Assembly: GCF_008087345.1 (NCBI RefSeq) | Contig: NZ_VHIB01000012.1 | Coordinates: 1 to 64,000, forward strand | DNA length: 64,000 bases | Reading direction: 5' to 3' | DNA from: Nocardioides caldifontis | Lineage (GTDB): Bacteria; Actinomycetota; Actinomycetes; Propionibacteriales; Nocardioidaceae | Shown here: in pieces, positions 1 to 8,380 of the stretch | How the letters are laid out: every line of letters begins with the position of its first letter | Position numbering within the stretch: position 1 is the first letter of the stretch | The notes under the pieces: generated by a model | The model's input: the letters and a program-made list of their open reading frames with translations, nothing else | Told to the model about the DNA's origin: nothing | Databases searched by the model: none | Made by a program: the position numbers and the translations under genes

Positions 1-7
1 CATCGAA

Positions 8-568
8 TCACGGACCACCACGAGAGGAGGAGGCAAAGAGAAGAAGCTCCTCATGCGCGGCGCCGCCAGCCAGCACTGGACCGCCGCGCTCAACCAGTTC
101 GAACTGCACTTCCCGGGGCGACTGCCCGCGGGAGCCTGAAACCCCGTCCGGCCGTTTACACAGCGAAGTTGACACGCTCTCCCAGCGCGGCTGGACGAAG
201 TCGGCGTCCGAGCCAACCAATGCGTTGATCGGCAGCAAGCCCTTCCGGAAACGGGACTGCTGCGCGAACGGACCCCATTCCCCCCTGCCAGCCCATGCCC
301 ACCCGGGCTCACGGAGAAAGTCGGCGAGCGGCCCCTCCACGTCTTCGGCATAAAGGGCATCCACGTCGTACAGCCGGCCTTGGCGTCGCAGTTCCTCGAC
401 TGGTGCGTTTCGATCCAGAATCGGCATGAACCGACCGCCCCACACGCTGCTGAGTGTCGCGATCGCTTCGCGAACCTCCGCGCGCGAGGTCGTGTCCACC
501 AACAGACCGACCCTCCACGGGCGCACCAGGGATTGACCGCGAGCACTCGCTACAGATCCAACCGCCAT
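8..568 (-). CDS. Hypothetical protein, possibly a decayed or truncated gene
   Basis: I do not recognise this 186-residue protein. The first 105 residues or so read like a genuine conserved domain (RPWRVGLLVDTTS near residue 16, then SVWGGRFMPILDRN). From about residue 110 the sequence turns low-complexity and basic and no longer looks like a folded protein. That suggests a frameshift or a recombination junction that left an N-terminal stub of a larger protein. The ATG at 568 has no clear Shine-Dalgarno sequence. It lies downstream of the integrase on the same strand, so it may be cargo of the same integrated element. Function unknown. Confidence 0.45.
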   Translation of the reverse strand: MAVGSVASARGQSLVRPWRVGLLVDTTSRAEVREAIATLSSVWGGRFMPILDRNAPVEELRRQGRLYDVDALYAEDVEGPLADFLREPGWAWAGRGEWGPFAQQSRFRKGLLPINALVGSDADFVQPRWESVSTSLCKRPDGVSGSRGQSPREVQFELVERGGPVLAGGAAHEELLLFASSSRGGP

Positions 569-749
569 GGCCCGAGCGTAAGGATTGCCCCCGACGATTT
601 TGCCTGAACCGCTGCGAGCGCAGGCACTTACGACCGAGGAACTGCCCGTCGGTAACGGCCGTTGGCCACCTTTCGCGCCACCATGCCGTCGCAGTGCAGA
701 CGACTCGTGCCTCCTGACAAGAGATTCATGAGTCGCGGACGGCTGGGGC
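569..749. other. Intergenic region between the hypothetical gene and the integrase
   Basis: About 180 bases with no convincing gene. Short ORFs here overlap in several frames and lack ribosome-binding sites. I saw no tRNA end, perfect repeat or att-like duplication that could be matched inside the window. Confidence 0.4.
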
Positions 750-2126
750 TCACCCTGAGTAGGTCCCCTCGATCCGTGTCGCCGACCGGCCCGAGAACAA
801 GCCCAGGCCGCTGAGCGTGTGCTCGAGGCCGCTCTCGTAGTACCGGTTGTCCACCGTGGCCTTGTTCTCCCAGCCGCCCAGTGCCATCAGCTCGCCGGAA
901 TCGCAGTGATAGGTGTCGATCGCGATGCGCGCGAAACGGTGGCGTAAGGAGTGCCAGGTGAGCTCGGCCATGGTGCGATTCCGCTCCAGCTGCGTGTAGC
1001 TGTGGGTCTGGGCGGACCATTCATCGCGTCGCTCGGTCCAGTCGGTGAGCGGCCAGCCCGCCTCGCGCATGGCCGGCAGCAGGTAGTCGCTTGCCCAAGC
1101 GGAGTGCCACAGTAGGCCGCCCCGGGGGGCCGGGAAGAGCAGCGCCTCTGGGTTGGTACCGGCGACCCTTTCTTCGTACGCGGCGGCAACCCGGTGCCTG
1201 AGTTGGTCCAACAGGGCGTAGCCGGTGAAGGACTGCGGTGCGATCGGTGCGAGCCGGGTCTTGTTGCCCTTGGGGGTGATGCGTCGGCTCGTGCCGGCCT
1301 TGGCGCCGGCGTCGATCTGCCAGTCGATGTGGAAGTGCGGGTCGGGGCGGCCCCCGCATCCGTCGAGGTGGACGTCGTCGGCGGTGAGCTGAAACTGCTC
1401 GCCCCAGCGAGGACCGCAGTTCGCGGCCAGCTCGGGTGCCAGCCTTCCCCAAGCCGGGAACCTGCGGGCCAGCGCGCGCCCCAGACGCATCACCTGGGGT
1501 GCGGACGGGGCGTCCTCGGGGCGGACGTAGTCCTCGTGCTCGCCGACCTGTCGGACGCGGTCGCGTCGTTCGGGCATCTCGGTGCCAACCAGGGCGGGGA
1601 GAGGGTTCACCGCGCCTTGGGGAAGCAGCTCGGATTGGGCTGCGGTGAAGTAGGGCTCCTTGCGGGCGTAGCCCCACTTGAGCAGCCCACGCCAGGCGGT
1701 GGTGTTCTGCTGCACCATGCGGGGCGTGCCGCCCTGGGCGCGCATCTGGTCCACTAGTTCGCGGGTGACGTCCATCGCGCGGTAGTGCTCGAAGCCCCGG
1801 ATGGTGCGCAGCAGCTGGTCCTCGGTCTGGTTGCGGTAGCTGGACCGCCAGGGCCGCTTCCTGCCGTAGGGGCTTCGTCCCTCGGCGAGGTAGGCAGTGA
1901 CCAGCATGTCCAGCCGGGTCACCGCGAGTGGGCCGGCGGCCGAGGACTCATAGGCGCTGACCTGGCTCGCCTTCCAGCGAGCCTGGTCGAGGGTGGTGCC
2001 GCCGGTGGTCTTGCCGCGGGTGCCATCGACGCGTTCCCAGCGCAGGTTGTAGTAGCGGCCGTTCTTCCCGATGCCGGTCGGCGCGTAGATCCGGATCCCG
2101 TCGTAGGTCTCCAGCGGGGGGCTCAT
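750..2126 (-). CDS. int: Tyrosine recombinase / phage-type integrase
   Basis: Site-specific recombinase of 458 residues expected to integrate and excise a mobile element. The catalytic set is visible: an arginine near residue 240 in GPRWGE, an H-x-x-R box near 391-394 in HSLRHRFA, a GGW segment, and the nucleophilic tyrosine near 428 in NRYYE. The N-terminal part (NGRYYNLRWERVDGTRGK) resembles an arm-binding domain, followed by a core-binding helical region. The ATG at 2126 overlaps the stop of the upstream excisionase-like gene in an ATGA arrangement, which fixes the start and implies translational coupling. The reading frame stays open further upstream, but that extension is out-of-frame shadow of the excisionase gene. 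Confidence 0.9.
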   Translation of the reverse strand: MSPPLETYDGIRIYAPTGIGKNGRYYNLRWERVDGTRGKTTGGTTLDQARWKASQVSAYESSAAGPLAVTRLDMLVTAYLAEGRSPYGRKRPWRSSYRNQTEDQLLRTIRGFEHYRAMDVTRELVDQMRAQGGTPRMVQQNTTAWRGLLKWGYARKEPYFTAAQSELLPQGAVNPLPALVGTEMPERRDRVRQVGEHEDYVRPEDAPSAPQVMRLGRALARRFPAWGRLAPELAANCGPRWGEQFQLTADDVHLDGCGGRPDPHFHIDWQIDAGAKAGTSRRITPKGNKTRLAPIAPQSFTGYALLDQLRHRVAAAYEERVAGTNPEALLFPAPRGGLLWHSAWASDYLLPAMREAGWPLTDWTERRDEWSAQTHSYTQLERNRTMAELTWHSLRHRFARIAIDTYHCDSGELMALGGWENKATVDNRYYESGLEHTLSGLGLFSGRSATRIEGTYSG

Positions 2127-2485
2127 GCCGCCCGCCTCGGCGCGTAGGGCTTCGGCTTGCGGGCGCCAGCGGGTGTGGCGGGGGTCGAGGCGAGGGGCGC
2201 GGCGCGCGTCGTGCGAGGCGTGCGAGGCTTCGGGGGACCGGAGGCGCTGCGTCGCACGCGGGCCGGGTCCTCCCCGGTGGCCTTGGGCTTCCGCGGGAGA
2301 GCGGCGAACCAGGCGAGCACCTCCTCCCGGAGCCACAGGTTGCTGGCGAAGGGCGCTCGGGGGGCAGGGAAGTCGGCGCGGTAGGTGTGCTCCCGGGCTG
2401 AGTCCACGCTGAGGTGGTCCAGCGCGGCGGCAACGTGACGGATCGTCCAGATCGGGTCGTTGAGGTCGATTTCGGTCGTGGGCAT
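2123..2485 (-). CDS. Excisionase-like / helix-turn-helix DNA-binding protein
   Basis: Small 120-residue protein. Residues 5-60 (DPIWTIRHVAAALDHLSVDSAR through LWLREEVLAWFAAL) resemble a MerR/AlpA-type winged helix as found in excisionases: an initial HTH, a FPAPRAP wing-like turn and a second helix. The C-terminal half is a basic Pro/Ala/Arg-rich tail likely to be disordered. It sits directly before the integrase with overlapping stop and start codons, the usual position of an xis gene. ATG at 2485 chosen; a GTG at 2530 is also possible. Neither has a strong Shine-Dalgarno, so this may be the first gene of a weakly expressed xis-int operon. It could instead be a regulator of the element. Confidence 0.7.
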   Translation of the reverse strand: MPTTEIDLNDPIWTIRHVAAALDHLSVDSAREHTYRADFPAPRAPFASNLWLREEVLAWFAALPRKPKATGEDPARVRRSASGPPKPRTPRTTRAAPLASTPATPAGARKPKPYAPRRAA

Positions 2486-2566
2486 GGACGGGTCGGTGCG
2501 GGGACTGCCCGCACGCGCATCGTCGACCACGCCCGCGCAACGGGCGATGCCCGGCCCCCGGATGCC

Positions 2567-2617
2567 GCACGGCCCCTGCCGGGGGGAATCTGGGGCGATT
2601 CCCGGCAGGGGCCGTGC
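2567..2617 (-). terminator. Long hairpin behind glnA, probable terminator
   Basis: Inverted repeat with arms 2567-2590 and 2597-2617. Twenty-one base pairs can form, interrupted only by a three-G bulge in the left arm, around a six-base loop (TGGGGC). It begins 36 bases past the glnA stop, in the right place for a glnA terminator. There is no T tract, which is common in high-GC actinobacteria. The long dyad also lies at the boundary between the glnA backbone and the xis-int genes. Confidence 0.75.
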
Positions 2618-2652
2618 GTTTGCGCAGGTCAGCGGTCCATTGACCGCACCTG

Positions 2653-4071
2653 TCAGATGTCGTAGTACATCTCGAACTCGTGCGGGTGGGGCCGCAGCTG
2701 CACCGGCAGGATCTCGTTCTGCCGCTTGTACTGGATCCAGGTCTCGATCAGGTCGGGGGTGAACACGCCGCCCTCGGTGAGGAAGTCGTGGTCACGCTCG
2801 AGGTTGTCCAGGACCGCGCCGAGCGACACCGGGACCTGGTCGATCTCGGCCATCTCGTCCGGCGGCAGCTCGTAGATGTCCTTGTCGACCGGGGCGGGCG
2901 GCTCGATCTTGTTCTTGATCCCGTCGAGCCCGGCGAGCAGCAGGGCCGAGAACGCGAGGTAGGGGTTCGCCGACGGGTCGGGGCAGCGGAACTCGATGCG
3001 CTTGGCCTTCGGGTTCGACCCGGTGATCGGGATCCGCACGCAGGCGGAGCGGTTGCGCTGGCTGTAGACCAGGCTGATCGGCGCCTCGAAGCCGGGCACC
3101 AGCCGGTGGTAGGAGTTCACCGTCGGGTTGGTGAACGCCAGCAGCGACGGGGCGTGCTTGAGCAGGCCGCCGATGTAGTAGCGGGCGGTGTCGGAGAGCC
3201 CGGCGTAGCCCGACTCGTCGTAGAAGAGCGGCTCGCCGTCGTTCCAGATCGACTGGTGGCAGTGCATCCCCGAGCCGTTGTCGCCGAAGATCGGCTTCGG
3301 CATGAAGGTCGCGGTCTTGCCGTTGCGCCAGGCGACGTTCTTCACCATGTACTTGAACTTCATCACCGAGTCGGCCGACGGCAGCAGCTCGTCGAAGCGC
3401 CAGTTGATCTCGGCCTGGCCGGCGGTGCCGACCTCGTGGTGGGCCCGCTCGACCACGAGCCCGGCCTTCTCCAGCTCGACGACGACCTCGTCGCGGAAGT
3501 CACCGAAGTGGTCGTACGGCGCCACGGGGAAGTAGCCGCCCTTGTACTTCACCTTGTAGCCGCGGTTGTTCTCCTCGGACCCGGTGTTCCAGGCGCCGGC
3601 CTCGGAGTCGATGTGGTAGAAACCCGCGTTCTGCGAGGTCTCGAACCGCACCGCGTCGAAGACGTAGAACTCGGCCTCGGGTGCGAAGTAGGCGGTGTCA
3701 CCGATGCCGGTGGACTTGAGGTAGGCCTGCGCCTTCCGCGCGATGTTGCGCGGGTCGCGGCTGTACGCCTCGCCGGTGAGCGGGTCGTGGATGAAGAAGT
3801 TCACGATCAGCGTCTTCCGCTCCCGGAACGGGTCCAGGTAGGCGGTCGTCGGGTCGGGGAACAGCGACATGTCGGACTCGTGGATCGCCTGGAACCCACG
3901 GATCGAGGAGCCGTCGAAGTTCAGCCCGTCGTCGAACACCGACTGGTCGAACGACGAGACCGGCACCGTGAAGTGCTGCATGACGCCGGGCAGGTCGCAG
4001 AACCGCACGTCGACCATCTCGACGCCTTCGTCCTTGATGTACTTCAGCAGCTCGTCGCTGTTCGCGAACAT
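2653..4071 (-). CDS. glnA: Type I glutamine synthetase
   Basis: ATP-dependent ligation of ammonia to glutamate, the central nitrogen-assimilation step, by a cytosolic dodecamer. The 472-residue length fits GSI-beta enzymes. The N-terminal beta-grasp domain (residues 1-100; [14 protein letters not shown]) is followed by the catalytic domain with [11 protein letters not shown], the GSGMHCHQS metal/ATP motif and the NRSACVRIP glutamate-binding stretch. The IYELPPDE segment contains the tyrosine position normally adenylylated by GlnE. The ATG at 4071 is preceded by a strong AAGGAGG, which sets the start; the longer upstream frame is not used. In mycobacteria the orthologous gene (glnA1) lies next to the same RDD and lipA/lipB neighbours as here. 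Confidence 0.97.
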   Translation of the reverse strand: MFANSDELLKYIKDEGVEMVDVRFCDLPGVMQHFTVPVSSFDQSVFDDGLNFDGSSIRGFQAIHESDMSLFPDPTTAYLDPFRERKTLIVNFFIHDPLTGEAYSRDPRNIARKAQAYLKSTGIGDTAYFAPEAEFYVFDAVRFETSQNAGFYHIDSEAGAWNTGSEENNRGYKVKYKGGYFPVAPYDHFGDFRDEVVVELEKAGLVVERAHHEVGTAGQAEINWRFDELLPSADSVMKFKYMVKNVAWRNGKTATFMPKPIFGDNGSGMHCHQSIWNDGEPLFYDESGYAGLSDTARYYIGGLLKHAPSLLAFTNPTVNSYHRLVPGFEAPISLVYSQRNRSACVRIPITGSNPKAKRIEFRCPDPSANPYLAFSALLLAGLDGIKNKIEPPAPVDKDIYELPPDEMAEIDQVPVSLGAVLDNLERDHDFLTEGGVFTPDLIETWIQYKRQNEILPVQLRPHPHEFEMYYDI

Positions 4072-4297
4072 TCGTCCTCCTTGACCGCGCCGCGGCCGTT
4101 TGCTCGGGCGTTCGTCGTGTGTGGTCACACGAACGATCAGTCGATGCCCCCGCGCATCTGCGTTCGAACGTAGGCGTGGCCAGTTTCTCCACCGTATCCC
4201 GATTGTTTCGCGGAGGTTACGGACCTCTCACGGCCGTCCGGTCCAGCCGACAGGTCCGCCGCCGGGCCGGCGGAGCCGCCCCGGTAGCGTGAGCGCC

Positions 4298-4720
4298 ATG
4301 GTCCCCGAGGTCTCCGGTGAGCAGGAGTACGCCGGTCAACGGCTGGGTCTCCCCGAGCAGGGACCACGTTCGGTGGCGAGCTGGGGACGTCGCATCGCCG
4401 CCCTCTTCGTCGACTGGGTCGCCTCGCTCCTCGTCGCCGCGCTGGTCGAGAGCTGGGGCGGGGTCCCGAACACCAACGGGTGGCTCACCCTGCTGGTCTT
4501 CCTCCTCGAGGCGACGGTGTTCACCGCGCTCGCCGGCGGCTCGTTCGGCCAGCTCGCCCTCCGGCTGGCGGTGGTACGGCTCGACGGCCGACCGGTCACG
4601 GTCCTCCACGCCTTCGTGCGCACCCTGCTGATCTGCCTCGTCGTCCCGCCGCTGGTCTTCAACCGTGACAACCGCGGCCTCCACGACCTCGCGGTCGGCA
4701 CCGTCACGCTCGTGCGGTGA
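4298..4720 (+). CDS. RDD family small membrane protein
   Basis: 140-residue integral membrane protein of the RDD family. The motif appears as SWGRRIAALFVDWVASLLV near residues 28-46. Two further hydrophobic segments follow (LTLLVFLLEATVFTALAGG and FVRTLLICLVVPPLVF), and the protein ends with NRDNRGLHDLAVGTVTLV, the usual RDD C-terminus. The role of stand-alone RDD proteins is poorly defined; transport or stress roles have been suggested. It is divergent from glnA, as in mycobacteria, where an RDD gene also lies beside glnA1. ATG at 4298 chosen because the family homology starts just after it. Confidence 0.85.
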   Translation: MVPEVSGEQEYAGQRLGLPEQGPRSVASWGRRIAALFVDWVASLLVAALVESWGGVPNTNGWLTLLVFLLEATVFTALAGGSFGQLALRLAVVRLDGRPVTVLHAFVRTLLICLVVPPLVFNRDNRGLHDLAVGTVTLVR

Positions 4721-4762
4721 GCGTCCGCCGGAGTTGTCCGGTCCGTCCGTAAGGTGGGCGGC

Positions 4763-5605
4763 ATGCTCCTGCGCCGCACCCAGACCAAGACCGCCGCCCT
4801 CGCTGCCGGTGCCCTGCTGACGCTCTCGCTCACCGCCTGCGGCGGCGACGAGGAGCCCACGGCGGCCGAGCCCACCCCGACGGAGTCGTCGAGCCCGACG
4901 GACGAGGCCAGCCCGAGCCCGTCGGAGAGCCCGTCGGAGAGCCCGACCGCCGACGCCCCGGCGGCCGGGGACGACGTGACCGCCTTCCTCGACCGGCTCA
5001 AGGCCGGCTTCGGTGACGAGGGGTCGGTCCACGTCTCGATGAGGATGACCGGGCCCCAGACGATCGAGGCCGAGGGCGACACGGCGTACGGCCCCGACGG
5101 CAGCGACCTGCGGATGACGATGCTGATGCCCGGCATGGGGGAGCAGGCGCTCACCATGATCGTCTCCGACCAGCGGATCTTCGCCTCGATCCCTGGAATG
5201 ACACCGGAGGGCAAGTTCTTCGAGATCGCCAAGGACGACCCGCTCTACTCCCAGTTCGGCAACACCGGCATGTCGCCGGCCGACTCCTTCGCCGGCTTCG
5301 AGGCCGGGCTCGAGAGGGTCGAGCCGGTCGGCCAGGAGAAGCTCGGCGGGGAGCAGACCGAGCACGTCAAGCTCCACGTCAACGCCGCTCGCGCGATGGA
5401 GGCGATGGAGATGGGCCAGGTGCCCGGGCTCCCGGAGACCCTCGTCTACGACGTGTGGCTCGACGGCCAGGACCGGATGCGGCGGATCCGCTACGCGCTG
5501 GCCGGCACCAAGGTCGTCATGGACATGACGCAGTGGGGGAGCGAGGTGCGGATCGACCCGCCGCCGGCGAGCGAGATCGTCGAGCCGCCTAACACGCAGG
5601 GCTGA
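4763..5605 (+). CDS. Secreted lipoprotein, LppX/LprG-like
   Basis: 280-residue predicted lipoprotein. Residues 1-27 form a signal peptide with a lipobox ending in LTAC, so the mature protein should be lipidated at that cysteine. A Glu/Pro/Ser/Thr-rich linker (about residues 30-70) follows. The folded part (DDVTAFLDRLKAGFGDEGSVHV onward, with strands such as TEHVKLHV and RMRRIRYALAG) resembles LppX/LprA/F/G or LolA-like lipid-binding half-barrels. A role in lipid carriage at the cell envelope is inferred, not shown. The ATG at 4763 is used rather than a GTG nine bases upstream because it starts the signal peptide. Confidence 0.75.
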   Translation: MLLRRTQTKTAALAAGALLTLSLTACGGDEEPTAAEPTPTESSSPTDEASPSPSESPSESPTADAPAAGDDVTAFLDRLKAGFGDEGSVHVSMRMTGPQTIEAEGDTAYGPDGSDLRMTMLMPGMGEQALTMIVSDQRIFASIPGMTPEGKFFEIAKDDPLYSQFGNTGMSPADSFAGFEAGLERVEPVGQEKLGGEQTEHVKLHVNAARAMEAMEMGQVPGLPETLVYDVWLDGQDRMRRIRYALAGTKVVMDMTQWGSEVRIDPPPASEIVEPPNTQG

Positions 5606-5635
5606 CCCGGCCGGGACGCCGGCGAGCGGAGGGGC

Positions 5636-6328
5636 TCAGCGGCCGCGCAGGTTGCCGCGGAGCCCCTTCATGCTGGTCGGGACCGGCCCCTTCGGGAGCG
5701 GGATGTTCGACCGGGTCGCGTCCATCGCCTTGAGCCGGGCGAGCAGCTCGGTCATCTGCGCCGGCTGGACCTCGCGCTTCATCTTGGTGACGGTGCGGGT
5801 CAGCTTCGGCAGGGGCACCTGGCCCTCGTCGTAGCCGATGACGATCTCGCGGATCGGCGCCTCGGCGGCCACCCGCTGGTGCTTGGCGCGCTCGGACGCG
5901 AGCAGGTTCTTCAGCCGGTTCGGGTTGCCCTCGCCGATCAGCACGATCCCGGGCGGGCCGACGAGCCGGTGCACGACGTCCTGCTGCCGGTTGAAGGCGA
6001 TCGCGGTGTCGGTCTTCCAACCGCGCTTGAGCATGCTGAGCACCGCCGCGGCCGCACCCGGCTTCCCCTCCATCTGCTTGAGCTGGGAGCGCGTCGCCCG
6101 CCGCCCGAAGACGATCAGCGTGCCGAGCACGCCGACCATCAGCGCGGTGATGACGTCGAGGATCCGCCAGTCCGGCGGGATCAGCACGTAGAACAGCGCC
6201 AGCCCGACGAGGAAGGAGAAGAGGAACGTCCCCAGCAGGATCCACCCGATCTTCGGGTCCGCCTGCTTGGTGATCTTGTAGGCCTGCCGCATCTGCGAGA
6301 TGCGTCCGGGCTTCCCGTCCTTGGCCAT
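5636..6328 (-). CDS. DUF4191 domain membrane protein
   Basis: 230-residue actinobacterial protein of unknown function (DUF4191). A basic N-terminus (KDGKPGRISQMRQAYKITKQADP) precedes two adjacent transmembrane helices (IGWILLGTFLFSFLVGLALF and ILDVITALMVGVLGTLIVFG). A cytosolic domain follows with GPPGIVLIGEGNPNRLKNLL and a conserved TRTVTKMKRE stretch. It lies immediately downstream of lipA on the same strand, the arrangement also seen in mycobacteria (Rv2219 beside lipA). The ATG at 6328 has GGAG about seven bases upstream. Confidence 0.85.
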   Translation of the reverse strand: MAKDGKPGRISQMRQAYKITKQADPKIGWILLGTFLFSFLVGLALFYVLIPPDWRILDVITALMVGVLGTLIVFGRRATRSQLKQMEGKPGAAAAVLSMLKRGWKTDTAIAFNRQQDVVHRLVGPPGIVLIGEGNPNRLKNLLASERAKHQRVAAEAPIREIVIGYDEGQVPLPKLTRTVTKMKREVQPAQMTELLARLKAMDATRSNIPLPKGPVPTSMKGLRGNLRGR

Positions 6329-6397
6329 GGTCACTCCGCCCTCAGTCGTGCTCGTCCGTGCGCCGGCCGGATGGTGCTCCGGAGCCGGAAGATTGTC

Positions 6398-7396
6398 TCA
6401 GACGCCGGCGGCAGCGGCCGGGGTGGTCGGGGCCGCCAGCGCCTCGCGGCCCTGGTGCGCCTCGCCCCGGTCGCCGCGGCTCTCGACCGCCTGGGCGTAG
6501 AGCCGGCCGGCGCGGTACGACGAGCGGACCAGCGGCCCCGAGAGGACCCCGGCGAAGCCGATCTCCTCGGCCTCCGCGGCCAGCTCGACGAACTCCTCCG
6601 GCCGGACCCACCGCTCGACGGGGTGGTGGCGCGGGGAGGGGCGGAGGTACTGCGTGATCGTCACCAGCTCGCACCCGGCCTCGTGCAGGTCGCGCAGCGC
6701 CTGCGAGACCTCCTCGCGCGTCTCGCCCATGCCGAGGATGAGGTTGGACTTGGTGACGAGCCCGAACGCCCGGGCCTGGGTCAGGACGTCCAGCGACCGC
6801 TCGTAGCGGAACGCGGGCCGGATCCGCTTGAAGATCCGCGGCACCGTCTCGACGTTGTGGGCGAGCACCTCGGGCCGCGACTCGAAGACCTCGGTCAGCA
6901 GGTCGGGCTTGCCGTTGAAGTCGGGGATGAGGTTCTCCACCCCGGTGCCCGGGTTGAGGTCGTGGATCGCGCGCACCGTCTCGGCGTACAGCCAGGCGCC
7001 GCCGTCGGGGAGGTCGTCGCGGGCGACGCCGGTGATGGTCGCGTAGCGCAGCCCCATCGTCCGCACGCTCTCGGCGACCCGACGCGGCTCGTCGCGGTCC
7101 AGCGGCTGCGGCTTGCCGGTGTCGATCTGGCAGAAGTCGCACCGCCGGGTGCACTGGTCGCCACCGATGAGGAACGTCGCCTCCCGGTCCTCCCAGCACT
7201 CGTAGATGTTGGGACAGCCGGCCTCCTGGCAGACCGTGTGGAGCCCCTCGGACTTCACCAGCCCTTGGAGGTGCTTGTACTCCGGCCCCATCCGGGCACG
7301 GGTCTTGATCCACTCCGGCTTGCGCTCGATCGGGGTCTGCGCGTTGCGGACCTCCAGGCGGAGCAGCTTTCGTCCGGCGGGCTCGACTGCAGTCAC
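6398..7396 (-). CDS. lipA: Lipoyl synthase
   Basis: Radical-SAM enzyme that inserts two sulfurs into octanoyl groups on lipoyl domains to make lipoate. Both iron-sulfur sites are visible: the auxiliary cluster motif [12 protein letters not shown] and the radical-SAM motif CTRRCDFC. The conserved C-terminal serine region ([11 protein letters not shown]) is present. About 332 residues from the GTG at 7396; the C-terminal tail is Ala/Pro-rich and variable. It acts after LipB, encoded upstream on the same strand, with an ABC transporter pair lying between the two. A likely substrate is the double lipoyl domain of SucB encoded at 11743-13683. Confidence 0.95.
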   Translation of the reverse strand: MTAVEPAGRKLLRLEVRNAQTPIERKPEWIKTRARMGPEYKHLQGLVKSEGLHTVCQEAGCPNIYECWEDREATFLIGGDQCTRRCDFCQIDTGKPQPLDRDEPRRVAESVRTMGLRYATITGVARDDLPDGGAWLYAETVRAIHDLNPGTGVENLIPDFNGKPDLLTEVFESRPEVLAHNVETVPRIFKRIRPAFRYERSLDVLTQARAFGLVTKSNLILGMGETREEVSQALRDLHEAGCELVTITQYLRPSPRHHPVERWVRPEEFVELAAEAEEIGFAGVLSGPLVRSSYRAGRLYAQAVESRGDRGEAHQGREALAAPTTPAAAAGV

Positions 7397-7438
7397 GGCG
7401 CCCACTCTACGTCGCGCCACCCAGTCCCTGGGGCGCCG

Positions 7439-8380
7439 TCAGGGGACGTCGCGGCGCAGGAACGACGCCACCGAGACGACCACGGCGAGGAGCAGCAGCG
7501 CCCCGAGGTACGCCGCGGCGTGGGTCGCGGTGAGGTCGTAGCGCGGGACGCACCCCCGCTCCCCGGGGCCGCACAGCGAGCGGTCCGCGAGCTCCACCCC
7601 GTCGAGGAGGAACGCCTGCACGTTGCGGGCCAGCGACCACTGGCTCATCCGCTCGAACGGCAGCGACGCGGCCAGCCCCTCGCCGACCACCGCGTAGCCG
7701 AGGAGCACCCCGAGGGTCCCCACGGTGTGGCGCAGCAGCATCGTCACCGCGTAGCTCCCGAGCGCAGCCGCGGCCACCAGCAGCAGCCCGCGGGCCGACC
7801 CCCGGAGCACCACCTCCCAGTCGGCGGCGCCGGGTGGGACGCCGCGGGCCACGGCGACGACCGCGAGCGAGCCCCAGAACAGCGACAGGAGGACGGCAGC
7901 GGCTCCGGTGGTGGCCAGCACGACCGCCAGCGCCTTCGCCAGCCAGACCGTCGTACGACGCGGGGCCTGGAGCAGCTGGTTGCCGATCGACCCGCTGCTC
8001 CAGTCGGGGCCGGTGAAGGTCGCCCCGAGCAGCACCGCCGCACCCACCAGCGTGAAGACCAGGACCTGGCCGCGGCCGTCGAGCTCGCCGGCGAGGTCGA
8101 GAGGTTCGCGGGGGAGGAACCACTCCAGCCGCGGCTGCGGCTGCTCGCAGGCGGAGTCGGAGGGCGAGGCCTCGAGGCACGCCTCGCGCTCCTGCTCGCC
8201 GAGGAGCTGGTCGCGGGCCAGCAGCTGCTCGGCCGCCGCGCGCTCGGTGTCGTCGGCCGGGCGGGTGGCGTAGGCGGCGGAGACCGCGAGGACAGCCGTC
8301 ACCGCGGCGGCGATCAGGAGGACGACGACCACGCCTCGCCGTAGCCCGAACCGCGTCAGCTCGACGCGCAGCAGCCTCAC
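7439..8380 (-). CDS. ABC transporter permease (ABC-2 type)
   Basis: 313-residue membrane protein. One N-terminal helix (GVVVVLLIAAAVTAVLAVSAAYA) is followed by a long extracytoplasmic loop with several cysteines and an acidic stretch. At least four more hydrophobic helices follow (VLVFTLVGAAVLLGATF, LAVVLATTGAAAVLLSLFWG, GLLLVAAAALGSYAVTMLL, AAAYLGALLLLAVVVSVASF). This matches ABC-2 family exporter permeases. The GTG start overlaps the stop of the ATPase gene (GTGA), so the two are translationally coupled and form one exporter. Substrate unknown. Confidence 0.85.
   Translation of the reverse strand: MRLLRVELTRFGLRRGVVVVLLIAAAVTAVLAVSAAYATRPADDTERAAAEQLLARDQLLGEQEREACLEASPSDSACEQPQPRLEWFLPREPLDLAGELDGRGQVLVFTLVGAAVLLGATFTGPDWSSGSIGNQLLQAPRRTTVWLAKALAVVLATTGAAAVLLSLFWGSLAVVAVARGVPPGAADWEVVLRGSARGLLLVAAAALGSYAVTMLLRHTVGTLGVLLGYAVVGEGLAASLPFERMSQWSLARNVQAFLLDGVELADRSLCGPGERGCVPRYDLTATHAAAYLGALLLLAVVVSVASFLRRDVP

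Noticed and set aside
750-2570. Integrase as a 606-residue protein starting at 2570
   Set aside because: The first 148 residues are out-of-frame shadow of the excisionase-like gene; the ATG at 2126 overlapping its stop is the natural start.
5879-8344. An 821-residue plus-strand reading frame opposite DUF4191, lipA and the permease
   Set aside because: Same shadow composition; it overlaps three well-supported genes.
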